Counted from the stretch's first letter, positions 16,047-25,053 are shown. The stretch: 64,000 nt of DNA from Microlunatus flavus (GCF_900110855.1 NZ_FOFA01000002.1:1-64000), one strand, 5' to 3'. Made by a program: numbers and translations. Notes: generated by a model from the sequence alone, not told the origin.

Positions 16047-16106
16047 GTGTCCACCGAACCGCGGTCGAGCACCTCTGCTGCCCGTGGAGTCCGGGGACCG
16101 CGGTGA
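16047..16106 (+). CDS. Possible 19-residue leader peptide coupled to the LuxR regulator
   Basis: A GTG six bases after a TATGCT minus-10 box (16035-16040) opens a 19-codon frame, MSTEPRSSTSAARGVRGPR. Its TGA overlaps the GTG of the following regulator gene as GTGA. The position fits a leaderless leader ORF that delivers ribosomes to the weakly initiated regulator. Composition alone cannot prove translation. Confidence 0.4.
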   Translation: MSTEPRSSTSAARGVRGPR

Positions 16107-19003
16107 GCGGCCGGACCAGCGTCGTCCCCGGGCTCCTGCCCGACGACCTGCCCGCGGCCCAGCGGCCGGCCGGAACGGTGCCGCCCGACCTGGTCGAGGA
16201 ACGGCGCGCCGTGTACGCCCGGATGCTCGCGGCCGGACGCGCGCCCGGGGGCCGGCTGGTCGTCGTCGGCGAGCCCGGCCTCGGCAAGTCGCGGCTGGTG
16301 GACGCCGTCGTACGGACGCTGCACGACGAGCGGCACGTGCTGTTCCTCCGCGGCGATCCCGCGCCGACGCCCGACCACGCCGCGCTCGGCGCCCTCGTCG
16401 CGGACCTGCCGTCGCCCGCCGCCGTACGGGTCCGTCGCGCGCTCGCCACCGCGCACGGGCCGGCCGGCCGGCCGGGTCTCTCCGCAGCCCTCGAGCGTGA
16501 CGTCGCCGAGGTCCTCGCCGGGCTCGCCCCGGGCGTCACGCTGGTCGTCGACGAGTGGCAGTGGCTCGACGAGGCCTCGATCGGGGTCCTCCAGCGCGTT
16601 CTGGGCGGCACCGCGCTCGGCGACGTCGTCTCCGTCGTGCTGGCGGGCCGGCGCCCGACCACCGGGGGAGCGCGGGGCTTCTTCCGTCCCGACCAGGTCG
16701 TGCGGCTCGAACCGCTCGGTCCGGCCTCCATCGCCGCCGTGCTCGACCGGGCCGGGCTCGGAGCGCTCCCGGCCGCGACGGTCGCGGCGGTCACGCAGGA
16801 CAGCGGCGGCAACCCGCTCTGGGCGCTGGCCCTCGCGAGCGCCCGGGTGACGGGCGACCCGAGGTCGGCGTCGGCGGCGTCGGCGGCCTCTCCGACGCTC
16901 GGGCCGCTTGTCACCACCCGGGCTCCGGAGCCGGCGCCCGAGGTCCCGCCGTCCCGGCCGCACGCGGGGCCGGACCCGCTGCCGGACCCGCTGCCGAGCA
17001 CCCCGCGGGATGCCCTGCCGGACCCGCTGCCCGCGACGCTGCGTGCGGTGCTCGCCACCGTCGCGTTGATGGGAGGTGCCCGCCTCGACGAGCTCGTCCG
17101 CGTCGTGCCCGGGGCGGAGGGGGCGGCCTGCGACGGGCTGGGCCGCGGCCTCCTGCGCCTCGACGACGAGGTCCTGACCGCGACCGACCCCGACGTCGCC
17201 CGCCGAGCCGTCGACGCGCTGGACCCCGTCGCCCGGCGCGCGCTGCACCGGGCGGTCGCCGCGCTGCCGCTACCGCGCACGCAGCGCGTCGAGCACCTCG
17301 ACCTGGCGGCGCCGCCCGGTCCCGACGAGGAGCTCGCCGCCGACCTGGTCCTCGCGGCCCGCCGGGCCCGGCGGACCGAGACGTCGGCCGTCGCCCTGCG
17401 CCTGGCCCGGCGGGCGCTGCAGCGGACGCCGGAGGAGAGCGGGCGGTTCGCGGAACGGGCGGTCGAGGCCGCCGAGGACGCGCTGGCGTCCGGCGACGCG
17501 GCCCTCGTTCCGGAGCTGCTCCGACCGCTCGACGCCTCGGCGCTCTCCGTGGCCGTCTTCGACCGGGCCGCCTGCGTGCTGGCCGAGAGCACCGCGCGGA
17601 CCGGCGGCCTGGCGGCGGTGGCCCGCTTCTTCGCCGCCGTGCAGCGCTCGCTCGTGCCGGGCAGCCCGCAGCAGCGGGTCGCCGAGGCGCACCGCCGGCT
17701 CGCCCTGCCGGGGACCGATCTCGAGGGCCTCGCCGCGAGCCTGCCGTCGCCCCTCGGCCCCGACGGCGCGCCGCACACCTCGGCACGCGTCCTCACGGCC
17801 CAGGCGCGGGCGCGGCTGGACGCGGGCGGCGGCGTCGACGACGCCCGCCTGGACCGGGTCCGCGACCTCGACGCGGGGACCGGGCCCCTCGAGACCTCGG
17901 CCGACGCGCTCGCGGCGGGCTGGGCCTACCAGGCCGACGACCTGGCACGGTCGCGCGCGGGCCTCGCGGGAGCGGTCCGGGCGGCCACCCGCGCGGGCGA
18001 GCCGTACGCCGCCGTCGACGCGCTCGCGCACGCGGCCGCCGTCGAGGTGCTGGCCGGGCGTCCGGGCACCGCCGAGGCGCTGCTGGCCGAGGCGGCCGAA
18101 CGTTCCGTCGCGCTGGAGACGCTGCCGACTGCCCTGCACCGGGCCCGCGGCCTGCTGGCCGTGGCCCGCCACGACCGGGCGGCCCGCGACCACGTCCTCG
18201 CCGGCCCGCTCGACCCGGAGGCACCGGCCGAGGCGGAGCTCCTGCGCGCGGCGATCAGCGGCCTCGACGACGCGGCCTCGGGCGCCTGGGCGGAGGCGGC
18301 CTCGACGCTGCGCCGGGCCCGCGCGGCCGCCGAGGCGCAGGGGATCGCCGAGCCCGGGCGCCGGCTCTGGATCGACGTCGAGCTCGTCCGCGCGCTGATC
18401 CAGCTCGGTCGCCTGTCCGAGGCCGGTGAGGTCGTCGACGCGGTCGCCGCGGTCGGGTCCAGGCCGGGCCGGGTGCACGCACGCGGCCAGGGCCGGCGCC
18501 TGCGCGCGCTGCTCGCGTGGCGTTCCGGCGACCTGCCCACCGCGCTGCGGCTCTCGGAACGTGCGCTCGGCGACCTGGAGGCCGGCGGCCACCGCCCTCA
18601 GCTGGTCCGGGCGCAGCTCGAGCGGGTGTCGATGCTGGAGGAGGACGGCCGGGTGCCGCAGGCCCGCGCCCTGCTGACCAGGGCGACCGCGCTGGCGGAG
18701 GACGTCGGCGACCCCCGCCTGCTCGCCGGGGCGCGCCGGCTCGCCCCGAGCGTGGCCGCCGGCGCCCTGCCGGTGGCCGGGCGTGACGCGCTCACGCCGT
18801 CCGAGCTGCGGGTGGCGCGAGCCGTCGCCGGGGGCGCGAGCAACCGGGCGATCGCGACCGACCTCGTCGTCAGCGTCCGCACCGTCGAGACCCACCTGGC
18901 CAACGCCTACCGCAAGCTCGGCGTCCACAGCCGTACGCAGCTGGCCCTGAGCCTGAACGACCTGCCGCTGGTCAGCACGGCGCCCTCGCGCCAGTCCCCG
19001 TAG
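16103..19003 (+). CDS. Large LuxR-family (LAL/MalT-like) AAA transcriptional regulator
   Basis: A 966-residue ATP-dependent regulator. An N-terminal AAA domain has Walker A GEPGLGKS (residues 56-63) and Walker B VTLVVDEW followed by QWLDEAS. The middle 600 residues are Ala/Leu/Arg-rich and look like tandem TPR-type helices, with a Pro-rich linker of PDPLP repeats near residue 290. The C-terminal LuxR helix-turn-helix, LTPSELRVARAVAGGASNRA then VRTVETHLANAYRKLGV, binds DNA. LAL regulators respond to small molecules. GTG at 16103; overlaps a short upstream frame. The target genes are not obvious; the genes that follow are separated by a palindromic repeat. Confidence 0.9.
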   Translation: MSGRTSVVPGLLPDDLPAAQRPAGTVPPDLVEERRAVYARMLAAGRAPGGRLVVVGEPGLGKSRLVDAVVRTLHDERHVLFLRGDPAPTPDHAALGALVADLPSPAAVRVRRALATAHGPAGRPGLSAALERDVAEVLAGLAPGVTLVVDEWQWLDEASIGVLQRVLGGTALGDVVSVVLAGRRPTTGGARGFFRPDQVVRLEPLGPASIAAVLDRAGLGALPAATVAAVTQDSGGNPLWALALASARVTGDPRSASAASAASPTLGPLVTTRAPEPAPEVPPSRPHAGPDPLPDPLPSTPRDALPDPLPATLRAVLATVALMGGARLDELVRVVPGAEGAACDGLGRGLLRLDDEVLTATDPDVARRAVDALDPVARRALHRAVAALPLPRTQRVEHLDLAAPPGPDEELAADLVLAARRARRTETSAVALRLARRALQRTPEESGRFAERAVEAAEDALASGDAALVPELLRPLDASALSVAVFDRAACVLAESTARTGGLAAVARFFAAVQRSLVPGSPQQRVAEAHRRLALPGTDLEGLAASLPSPLGPDGAPHTSARVLTAQARARLDAGGGVDDARLDRVRDLDAGTGPLETSADALAAGWAYQADDLARSRAGLAGAVRAATRAGEPYAAVDALAHAAAVEVLAGRPGTAEALLAEAAERSVALETLPTALHRARGLLAVARHDRAARDHVLAGPLDPEAPAEAELLRAAISGLDDAASGAWAEAASTLRRARAAAEAQGIAEPGRRLWIDVELVRALIQLGRLSEAGEVVDAVAAVGSRPGRVHARGQGRRLRALLAWRSGDLPTALRLSERALGDLEAGGHRPQLVRAQLERVSMLEEDGRVPQARALLTRATALAEDVGDPRLLAGARRLAPSVAAGALPVAGRDALTPSELRVARAVAGGASNRAIATDLVVSVRTVETHLANAYRKLGVHSRTQLALSLNDLPLVSTAPSRQSP

Positions 19004-19046
19004 CGCTCGCCCCCGTCCGCGACCCCGCGACCCCGACCCGTTCCTG

Positions 19047-19106
19047 CCGAGCGGTAGGTTGCCGCGCCGCCGGCACGACGTGTCGGCGCGGCAACCCACC
19101 TCTCGG
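19047..19106. repeat. Intergenic palindrome family 1, copy B
   Basis: Two 23-bp arms (19047-19069 and 19084-19106) match at 21 of 23 positions around a 14-bp loop; the left arm contains GAGCGGTAGGTTGCCGCGCCG minus its last base. It lies 44 bp past the LuxR-type regulator stop and may serve as its terminator. Confidence 0.9.
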
Positions 19107-19209
19107 CGAGGGAGAGGGGGGACGAGCGGCGAACGCTCGGGCCTGATGGGCACGCGATCTCCGTAGCGCTACTGATGTCTGGTGGTCCGGGCCGGAACAG
19201 CCTGGGTCC

Positions 19210-19458
19210 ATGACCGTCCCGCACCTCCTCCTGCTGTCCCTCGCCCTTCTCGCCGCTGCCGGTGGCGCCGTCCTGTGGGTCTGCGCCGTCGTCAGCGTGC
19301 TCCGCACCGCGACCGCGCTGCGCGCCGCCGTCTGGGTCGTGCTGACCCTCGCCTTCCCGGTCGTCGGCCCCGTCGCGTGGTTCCTCGTGGGCCACGACCA
19401 CGAGCAGCGCCTCTCCGCGGACGGCTCCGCGGCCGGCCCCGCCGCGCTCGCGCACTGA
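19210..19458 (+). CDS. Small membrane protein with PLDc_N domain
   Basis: An 82-residue protein with two membrane helices, LLLLSLALLAAAGGAVLWV and AVWVVLTLAFPVVGPVAWFL, and a short cytosolic tail. The spacing and the PVVGPVAWFLVGHD ending match the PLDc_N (phospholipase-D nuclease N-terminal) domain, which occurs alone in many small actinobacterial membrane proteins. No catalytic function is expected. ATG start 206 bp after the regulator. Confidence 0.75.
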   Translation: MTVPHLLLLSLALLAAAGGAVLWVCAVVSVLRTATALRAAVWVVLTLAFPVVGPVAWFLVGHDHEQRLSADGSAAGPAALAH

Positions 19459-19514
19459 ACCCGCCCGTCGACGCCCCGCACCCACCCGCCACCAGCCCTC
19501 CCAGGAACCGAGCC

Positions 19515-20894
19515 ATGACCACCACGCCCACCCGTCCCCAGACCCTCCTCGCCCGTCCCGGCGAACCGGCCTACGTCGAGGCCACCGCGACCTACAACCT
19601 CGCCGCCCCCCTGCACCCCGCCGCGGCGGTCGTCGCCCGCTCCAGCGCCGACGTCGTCGCCGCCGTCCGGGCCGCCCGCGAGGCGGGGCTGGCCGTCCGG
19701 TCGCAGACCACCGGGCACGGCGCCGGCGCCCAGGCGTCGCTGGCCGACACGCTGCTGGTCCGCACCGCCTTCGACGCCCCCGTCCGGGTCGACCCGGCCG
19801 CGCGGACCGCCCGCGTCCCCGCGGGGACCACCTGGGCCGCCGTCGTCGCCGCCGCGGAACCGTACGGGCTCGCCGCGCTGCACGGTTCCAGCCCGACCGT
19901 CGGCGTCGTCGGCTACCTGCTCGGCGGCGGGCTCAGCTTCTACGGCCGCCGCTTCGGCGTGGCCGCCAACCACGTCCGCTCGATCACGGTCGTCCTGGCC
20001 GACGGCCGCGAGGTCGAGACGAGCGCCGAGGTCGAGCCCGCGCTCTTCTGGGCGCTGCGCGGGGGCGGCGGCGGCTTCGGCGTCGTCACCGAGGTCGAGG
20101 TCGAGCTCGTGGAGATGAACCTGGTCGTCACGGGTGGCACCTTCTGGGACGCGGCTGACGCCGCCGTCGTGGCGCCGCTGTGGGAGGCCTGGACCACGAC
20201 CGCGCCGCCGGAGGTCGCGACGTCGCTGCGCCTGATGAACCTGCCCCCGCTGCCCGGCGTGCCGCCGGTCCTCGTCGGGCGCCAGGTGCTCGTCCTCGAC
20301 GGCGCCGCGCAGGCCCCGACGGTCGACGACGTCGAGCGGGCCCAGGCCGTTGCGCACGACCTGCTGGACCCGCTCCGGTCGGTCGCGACGCCGCTGCTCG
20401 ACACCTGGCACCCGGCGCCGCCGAGCGCGCTGACCCTCACCCACCTCGACCCGCCCGACCCGATGCCGTACGCCGGCGAGAGCGCCCTGCTGCGTACGCT
20501 CGGCGCGGCCGGCGTCGCCGGCTTCCTCGAGGCGGCCGGGCCGGGCTCCGGGACGACCATCGTCGCCGCGGAGCTGCGCCAGCTCGGCGGGGCCTTCGGC
20601 GCGCCCGACCGCACGGGCGGGGCGTTCGACCGCACCGACGCGGCCTTCGCCTACCAGGGGCTCGGGCTGGCCACGCCCGAGACCGCCGAGGACCTGGACC
20701 GGATCACGACGGCCACCGCGCCGTGGCGCACCGGCTTCACCGCCCCGAGCTTCGTCGAGGGGCGCCGGCAGCAGCAGCGGACGTCCGACGACGCGACCGT
20801 CGCCCGGGTCGAGGCCGTGCGGCGCGCGGTCGACCCCGACGGGGTCTTCGCCGGCGGCGTCGCGCCGGTGCTCGACCGGCCCGCCCGGGCGTGA
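19515..20894 (+). CDS. FAD-linked oxidoreductase (berberine-bridge/6-hydroxynicotine oxidase type)
   Basis: A 459-residue flavoprotein with a PCMH-type FAD domain. Features: VRSQTTGHGAGAQASL (region that contacts or covalently binds FAD through His), GSSPTVGVVGYLLGGGLS then YGRRFGVAANHV (pyrophosphate binding), ALRGGGGGFGVVTEVEVEL, and a C-terminal BBE-like segment ending in a DPDGVFAGG motif. Such enzymes oxidise alcohols, sugars or alkaloids with oxygen. Start ATG at 19515, 56 bp after the small membrane protein gene. Its stop overlaps the next start as GTGA. Confidence 0.85.
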   Translation: MTTTPTRPQTLLARPGEPAYVEATATYNLAAPLHPAAAVVARSSADVVAAVRAAREAGLAVRSQTTGHGAGAQASLADTLLVRTAFDAPVRVDPAARTARVPAGTTWAAVVAAAEPYGLAALHGSSPTVGVVGYLLGGGLSFYGRRFGVAANHVRSITVVLADGREVETSAEVEPALFWALRGGGGGFGVVTEVEVELVEMNLVVTGGTFWDAADAAVVAPLWEAWTTTAPPEVATSLRLMNLPPLPGVPPVLVGRQVLVLDGAAQAPTVDDVERAQAVAHDLLDPLRSVATPLLDTWHPAPPSALTLTHLDPPDPMPYAGESALLRTLGAAGVAGFLEAAGPGSGTTIVAAELRQLGGAFGAPDRTGGAFDRTDAAFAYQGLGLATPETAEDLDRITTATAPWRTGFTAPSFVEGRRQQQRTSDDATVARVEAVRRAVDPDGVFAGGVAPVLDRPARA

Positions 20895-21763
20895 GCGCCC
20901 TGCTCGCCCCGCGGTCGGCCGGCCCGGCCGCGGGCGTGGCGAAGGGCCGCCTCGTCGCCCCCGGCACGCGGGCCCTGCTGCTGACCTTTGCCGTGCTGAC
21001 CCTGGTGGCGACGAACCAGCTGTTCGTCCTCGCCGCGGACACCGACCGCTGGTTCGCCTGGACGATCCAGCCGCCGCTCACGGCGGCGTTCGTCGGCGCG
21101 GGGTACGCGGCCGGCTTCCTGCTGGTCGTGCTCGTGCTGCGGACCCGGGTGTGGGCGGAGGCCCGGCTCACCCTGGTCAGCGTGCTGGTCTTCGCCACGG
21201 CCAGCCTGGTCGCCACCCTGCTGCACACCGACCGCTTCCACTTCGGCGCGCCCGAGCCGGTCGCCAGGTTCGCGGCCTGGTTCTGGCTGGCGGTCTACGT
21301 GGTCGTGCCCGTGGGGCTCGCCGTGGTCGTGGTGCGGTCGCACCGCGCGCCCGGCGCCGACCCGCCCCGCTCGGTGCGGCTGCCCGTCGCGCTCAAGGGG
21401 GCGCTGGTCCTGCACGCCGTGGTCCTGCTGCCGGTGGCCGTCGCGCTGCTGGTGTCACCGGGGACCGCGGCCGTGCTCTGGCCGTGGGCGCTGACGCCGC
21501 TGACCGCCCAGATGGTCGGCGGCTGGCTGCTCGCCTTCGGCGTCGTGGCCGTCGGCGCGCTGCTCGAGGACGACCTGCACCGGCTCTCCGGCCCGGCCCT
21601 CGCGTACGCCGTGTTCGGGCTGCTCCAGCTGCTCGCGCTCGCGCTCCACGGGGAGGCGGTGCGCTGGGGCTCGCCGCAGGCCGCCGCGTACCTCGGCGTG
21701 CTGGTCACCGTCCCGGTCGTGGGGCTCGCCGGGTGGCTGGCCGCACGGCGCCACCCGCGCTGA
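20891..21763 (+). CDS. Hypothetical multi-pass membrane protein
   Basis: A 290-residue protein with about eight hydrophobic segments, including LLLTFAVLTLVATNQLFVLA, a Trp-rich AWTIQPPLTAAFVGAGYAAG segment and LLVVLVLRTRVWAEARL. I do not recognise a transporter or enzyme signature. The GTG overlaps the oxidoreductase stop as GTGA, so the two are co-translated and may work together, perhaps as a membrane partner for the oxidoreductase; that is inference. Confidence 0.75.
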   Translation: MSALLAPRSAGPAAGVAKGRLVAPGTRALLLTFAVLTLVATNQLFVLAADTDRWFAWTIQPPLTAAFVGAGYAAGFLLVVLVLRTRVWAEARLTLVSVLVFATASLVATLLHTDRFHFGAPEPVARFAAWFWLAVYVVVPVGLAVVVVRSHRAPGADPPRSVRLPVALKGALVLHAVVLLPVAVALLVSPGTAAVLWPWALTPLTAQMVGGWLLAFGVVAVGALLEDDLHRLSGPALAYAVFGLLQLLALALHGEAVRWGSPQAAAYLGVLVTVPVVGLAGWLAARRHPR

Positions 21764-21824
21764 CCTGAGCAGGACGGAGCTCGTCGGACCACCCCACCGC
21801 TCGCGCTGTGCCGCACCTGTGCGC

Positions 21825-21846
21825 TACTATTTACATAGCAGTGCTA
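21825..21846 (+). promoter_or_regulatory. Promoter with palindromic operator before the MFS gene
   Basis: An AT-rich island in GC-rich DNA. TACTAT (21825-21830) fits a minus-10 box. Five bases downstream is the perfect palindrome TAGCAGTGCTA (21836-21846). A repressor of TetR, MarR or GntR type bound there would block the MFS transporter gene. No regulator gene is adjacent. Confidence 0.5.
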
Positions 21847-21903
21847 ATGAATGTCGGTCGCGAGGCCGGCACCTCCGGGCGAGGTGGGCCGGGGGAGAGG
21901 TGA
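21847..21903 (+). CDS. Possible 18-residue leader ORF before the MFS gene
   Basis: An ATG directly after the palindromic operator opens an 18-codon frame, MNVGREAGTSGRGGPGER, that stops with TGA overlapping a GTG (GTGA at 21900). Translation through it could couple to the MFS gene if that GTG is the start. Weak evidence: no Shine-Dalgarno for the ATG itself. Confidence 0.3.
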   Translation: MNVGREAGTSGRGGPGER

Positions 21904-23222
21904 CGAGGGCCGCGCGGAGCGGCGGAAGAGGCAGACGTCGAGTGGCCAGCCGAACGACGACGGGCGTGGAGACGCCCACGAGCATCCTGCACCAGCCGAA
22001 GTCCGTGTGGGCCGTGGCCTTCGCGTGCGTGATCGCCTTCATGGGCATCGGCCTGGTGGACCCGATCCTGCCCGCCATCAGCGCCGAGCTGGGCGCCACG
22101 ACGGCGGAGACCGAGCTGCTCTTCACGAGCTACCTGCTCGTCACCGGCCTCGCCATGTTCTTCACCAGCTTCGTCTCCAGCCGCATCGGCGCCAAGCCCA
22201 CGCTGCTCGTCGGGCTCGCCCTCATCGTCGTGTTCGCCGCGCTCGCCGGGGCGAGCGGCTCGGTCAACGAGGTGATCGGGTTCCGCGCCGGCTGGGGCCT
22301 GGGCAACGCGCTGTTCATCTCCACCGCGCTCGCCACCATCGTCGGTGCCGCGAGCGGTGGTGCCGACCGCGCCATCATCCTGTACGAGGCCGCGCTCGGC
22401 CTCGGCATCGCCGTCGGCCCGCTGCTGGGCGGCGCGCTGGGCAGCATCAGCTGGCGCGGCCCGTTCTTCGGCACCGCGGTCCTCATGGCCATCGGTCTCG
22501 TCGCGATCCTCGCGCTGCTCGGCCGGATGCCGGCGCCGACGACCCGCGTCCCGCTGTCGGCGACGTTCCGGGCGCTGCGCCACCGCGCCCTGCTGACGCT
22601 CGGCCTCGCCGCCCTGTTCTACAACTTCGGCTTCTTCTCCCTGCTCGCCTACACGCCCTTCCCGCTCGAGACCGCGGCCAGGGCCTCGGGCTACGCCGAC
22701 TTCGGCGCCCACGAGCTCGGCCTGATCTTCTGCGGCTGGGGGCTGTGCGTGGCGATCACCTCGGTGTTCGCGGCGCCGCGGCTGACGGCGCGGTTCGGTC
22801 GCCGGAACACGCTCTACGCGATGCTCGTCCTCCTGGCGATCGACCTCGGCGCGATGGCGCTGCTCGTCGACCGCTTCTGGGTGCTGGTCGGCTGCACGAT
22901 CGGCGGGGGGCTGTTCCTCGGGGTCATGAACACCGTGCTCACCGAGTCGGTGATGGAGGCGACCGAGCTGCCGCGCGCCGTCGCGTCGTCCACCTACTCC
23001 GGCATCCGCTTCGTGGGCGGCGCCATCGCCCCGGCCCTCGCCGGCGTGCTGGCCGCGGCCCTGAGCCCCGCCGCCCCGTACGTGGTCGGTGCGGTCGCGC
23101 TCGTCGTCGCGATCGGCGTCCTGCTCCTCGGGCGGCACCACCTGGCGCACCTCGACGAGGACGAGGCCGAGCCCGAGACCGTCGCCGAGCAGGCCGTCGT
23201 CCTCACCGCCGCCGACAGCTGA
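21900..23222 (+). CDS. MFS efflux transporter
   Basis: A major-facilitator membrane protein of 440 residues with 12 predicted helices after a basic N-terminus. The first helix, AVAFACVIAFMGIGLVDPI, and the loop TSFVSSRIGAKPTLLVGL (motif A-like) are typical of drug/proton antiporters. A second loop, PRLTARFGRRNTLYAMLVL, repeats the motif in the second half. The acidic tail is cytosolic. I chose GTG 21900 because of the GGGGGAG just upstream and the GTGA coupling; GTG 21942 (426 residues) is a good alternative and better fits the usual N-terminal length. Substrate unknown. Confidence 0.85.
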   Translation: MTRAARSGGRGRRRVASRTTTGVETPTSILHQPKSVWAVAFACVIAFMGIGLVDPILPAISAELGATTAETELLFTSYLLVTGLAMFFTSFVSSRIGAKPTLLVGLALIVVFAALAGASGSVNEVIGFRAGWGLGNALFISTALATIVGAASGGADRAIILYEAALGLGIAVGPLLGGALGSISWRGPFFGTAVLMAIGLVAILALLGRMPAPTTRVPLSATFRALRHRALLTLGLAALFYNFGFFSLLAYTPFPLETAARASGYADFGAHELGLIFCGWGLCVAITSVFAAPRLTARFGRRNTLYAMLVLLAIDLGAMALLVDRFWVLVGCTIGGGLFLGVMNTVLTESVMEATELPRAVASSTYSGIRFVGGAIAPALAGVLAAALSPAAPYVVGAVALVVAIGVLLLGRHHLAHLDEDEAEPETVAEQAVVLTAADS

Positions 23223-23238
23223 GGGCTTCCCGCGACCA

Positions 23239-23273
23239 GGTGGGCGTGCGCGGTGCGGGTGCGCACGCCCACC
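23239..23273. terminator. Bidirectional hairpin terminator
   Basis: Perfect 13-bp arms GGTGGGCGTGCGC and GCGCACGCCCACC with a 9-bp loop, between the converging MFS and dehydrogenase genes. Weaker outer pairing CGCGA/TCGCG extends the stem. Confidence 0.85.
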
Positions 23274-23288
23274 CCTCGCGGGCGCCGG

Positions 23289-24146
23289 CTACGACCGGCG
23301 GAACCCCGTCACCACGGCGGCCATGTCGTCCGCGCCGTGGCCCTCGTCGGCCGCGGCGTCGAAGCAGGCCAGCACCGCGTCGGTCAGCGTCGTCGCGGTG
23401 CCCGAGCGGCGCTCGGCCTCGGCGATGAGCCCGAAGTCCTTGCGGACCCCGTCGAGCGCGAACGACGGCGGGTAGTCGCCGTCGATCATCATCGCGCCCT
23501 TGACGTGCACGTAGGGGGAGTCGCTCGCCCCGCCGTCCAGTGCCTCCAGGAACAGGCGTGGGTCGATGCCGAGCTGGCCGGCCAGCGCGACCGACTGCCC
23601 CACGGCCGCGGTGAGGGTGCCCACGAAGGCGTTGCAGGCCAGCTTGAGCGCCGACCCGCGGCCCGGCTCCTCGCCCACCCAGATCGTCTTGGAGCCCATG
23701 GCCTCGAAGGCCGGTGCCACCCGCTCCCGCAGCTCCTCGGCCCCGGCCGCGAGGAAGACGAGCGCGCCCTGCTCCGCCGGCTGCTTGGTGCCCAGCACGG
23801 GCGCGTCGACGAAGGGCGCACCGAAGCGGCTGGCCAGGTCGGCCGCGGCCTCGGTCCCGTCGAGCCCGATGGTGCTCGACTGCACCCACACCGGCCCGTG
23901 CTCGGCGGCCGGCAGCGCCTCGGCCATCACCGCGAGCACCGCCTCGGTGTCGAAGAGCATGAGCACGACGAGGTCCGCGTCGCCCACCGCCTCGGCGGCG
24001 CTCGTGCAGACCCGCGCGCCGTCGGCCGCGAGCGGCTCGGCCTTGTCGGGCGAGCGGTTCCACGCGTTCACCTCGAGGCCGGCGCGCCGCAGCGACCGGA
24101 CCATCCCCGTACCCATGACCCCTGTCCCCAGGACCGCGACGCGCAT
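23289..24146 (-). CDS. NAD(P)-dependent beta-hydroxyacid dehydrogenase (3-hydroxyisobutyrate dehydrogenase family)
   Basis: A 285-residue dehydrogenase. The Rossmann motif VAVLGTGVMGTGMVRSL opens the protein. The substrate-binding segment around FVDAPVLGTKQPAEQGALVF resembles the family DAPVSGG loop, and KLACNAFVGTLTAAVGQSV contains the catalytic Lys. The family oxidises beta-hydroxyacids such as 3-hydroxyisobutyrate or tartronate semialdehyde, and includes imine and glyoxylate/succinic-semialdehyde reductases, so the substrate is open. Loop DAPVLGT (not DAPVSGG) suggests a divergent substrate. Stands alone. Confidence 0.85.
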   Translation of the reverse strand: MRVAVLGTGVMGTGMVRSLRRAGLEVNAWNRSPDKAEPLAADGARVCTSAAEAVGDADLVVLMLFDTEAVLAVMAEALPAAEHGPVWVQSSTIGLDGTEAAADLASRFGAPFVDAPVLGTKQPAEQGALVFLAAGAEELRERVAPAFEAMGSKTIWVGEEPGRGSALKLACNAFVGTLTAAVGQSVALAGQLGIDPRLFLEALDGGASDSPYVHVKGAMMIDGDYPPSFALDGVRKDFGLIAEAERRSGTATTLTDAVLACFDAAADEGHGADDMAAVVTGFRRS

Positions 24147-24229
24147 GCGGGCATCCTGTCAGGGACCGAGGGCGGCGATGTGCGCGGAACGGCCGCAAGC
24201 CTCTCAGGTTCTCCTTAGGGTGTGCGTGC

Positions 24230-24248
24230 GTGAGGCGGGGAGCCTCAC
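24230..24248 (+). promoter_or_regulatory. Leader hairpin before the Tat-secreted protein gene
   Basis: GTGAGGC-GGGGA-GCCTCAC forms a perfect 7-bp stem 20 bp before the GTG at 24268. TAGGGT at about 24216-24221 fits a minus-10 box, which would place the hairpin at or near the 5' end of the mRNA. Confidence 0.4.
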
Positions 24249-24267
24249 CCGACCCGAGGAGTACTTC

Positions 24268-24933
24268 GTGACCGACGCCGTCCTGGCCGCCGCCGACCAG
24301 GCGGCGCTGCAGCGCCGCCGCTTCCTGCGCGGGGGAGCGCTCCTGGCTGCGGCCGCGGGCGGGGCCGTGGCCGCGAGCGCCACCGGCGCCACCCCGGCCC
24401 AGGCAGCTGAGACCGACGTCTCGACCCTCACCGTCGGCCTGCCGCCGGCGCGCTTCCTCGACACCCGCACGAGCGACGGCCGCGAGCTCATCGTCGGCTC
24501 TTCCTCGTCCGCCTTCGACGCCAAGCACCGCCTGAAGAAGGGCGCCTGGATCGACGTCGCGGTCTTCCCGACCGACGCGGAGGGCATCGGGATCTTCTCG
24601 GTCTTCGTCAACCTCGGCAGCCGGGCCTCGACGAAGAAGGGGACGCTCCTGGTCACCGAGCCCGACGGGGGCAGGTCGGACGCCTGGACGCTGCACTACG
24701 GCAAGGGCGCAGAGGTCAACAACTCCGCCATCGTCGGGGTGGGCGTCGACGACTCCGAGAGCTACTACACGGTCCGGATCTACGCGGGTTCGGTCACGCA
24801 CGTGGTGCTGGACCTCACCGGCGTCTCCGCCCTGGTGGCGTCGGACCCGGTCGAGGAGCTCAGGACCGCCCGGACCTCGCAGCGGACCAGCCTCGCCCGG
24901 GTGGTCGCCGCGGCGAAGTCGATGCGGCGCTGA
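24268..24933 (+). CDS. Tat-exported protein with RFLDTR motif
   Basis: A 221-residue exported protein. The N-terminus carries a twin-arginine signal, QRRRFLRGGALLAAAAGGAVA, minus its final residues, with a likely cleavage after AQA (about residue 46). The mature part starts with LPPARFLDTRTSDGRE; the RFLDTR/RLLDTR motif recurs in many actinobacterial surface proteins. Strand-rich, ending in a basic tail VAAAKSMRR. GAGGAG precedes the GTG at 24268. I do not recognise an enzyme; a cell-surface or secreted binding role is likely but unproven. Confidence 0.75.
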   Translation: MTDAVLAAADQAALQRRRFLRGGALLAAAAGGAVAASATGATPAQAAETDVSTLTVGLPPARFLDTRTSDGRELIVGSSSSAFDAKHRLKKGAWIDVAVFPTDAEGIGIFSVFVNLGSRASTKKGTLLVTEPDGGRSDAWTLHYGKGAEVNNSAIVGVGVDDSESYYTVRIYAGSVTHVVLDLTGVSALVASDPVEELRTARTSQRTSLARVVAAAKSMRR

Positions 24934-25053
24934 ACCGCGCCGGGCAGGCGCCGCGGCGCGACGCCTGCCCGGAGTCCGGCCCTCGAGGCCCGGAGGCCAC
25001 CGTTCCCGACGAAGGGCCCCCGGAACCTTGCCCCTCTTCGTAGGCTGGTCCCC

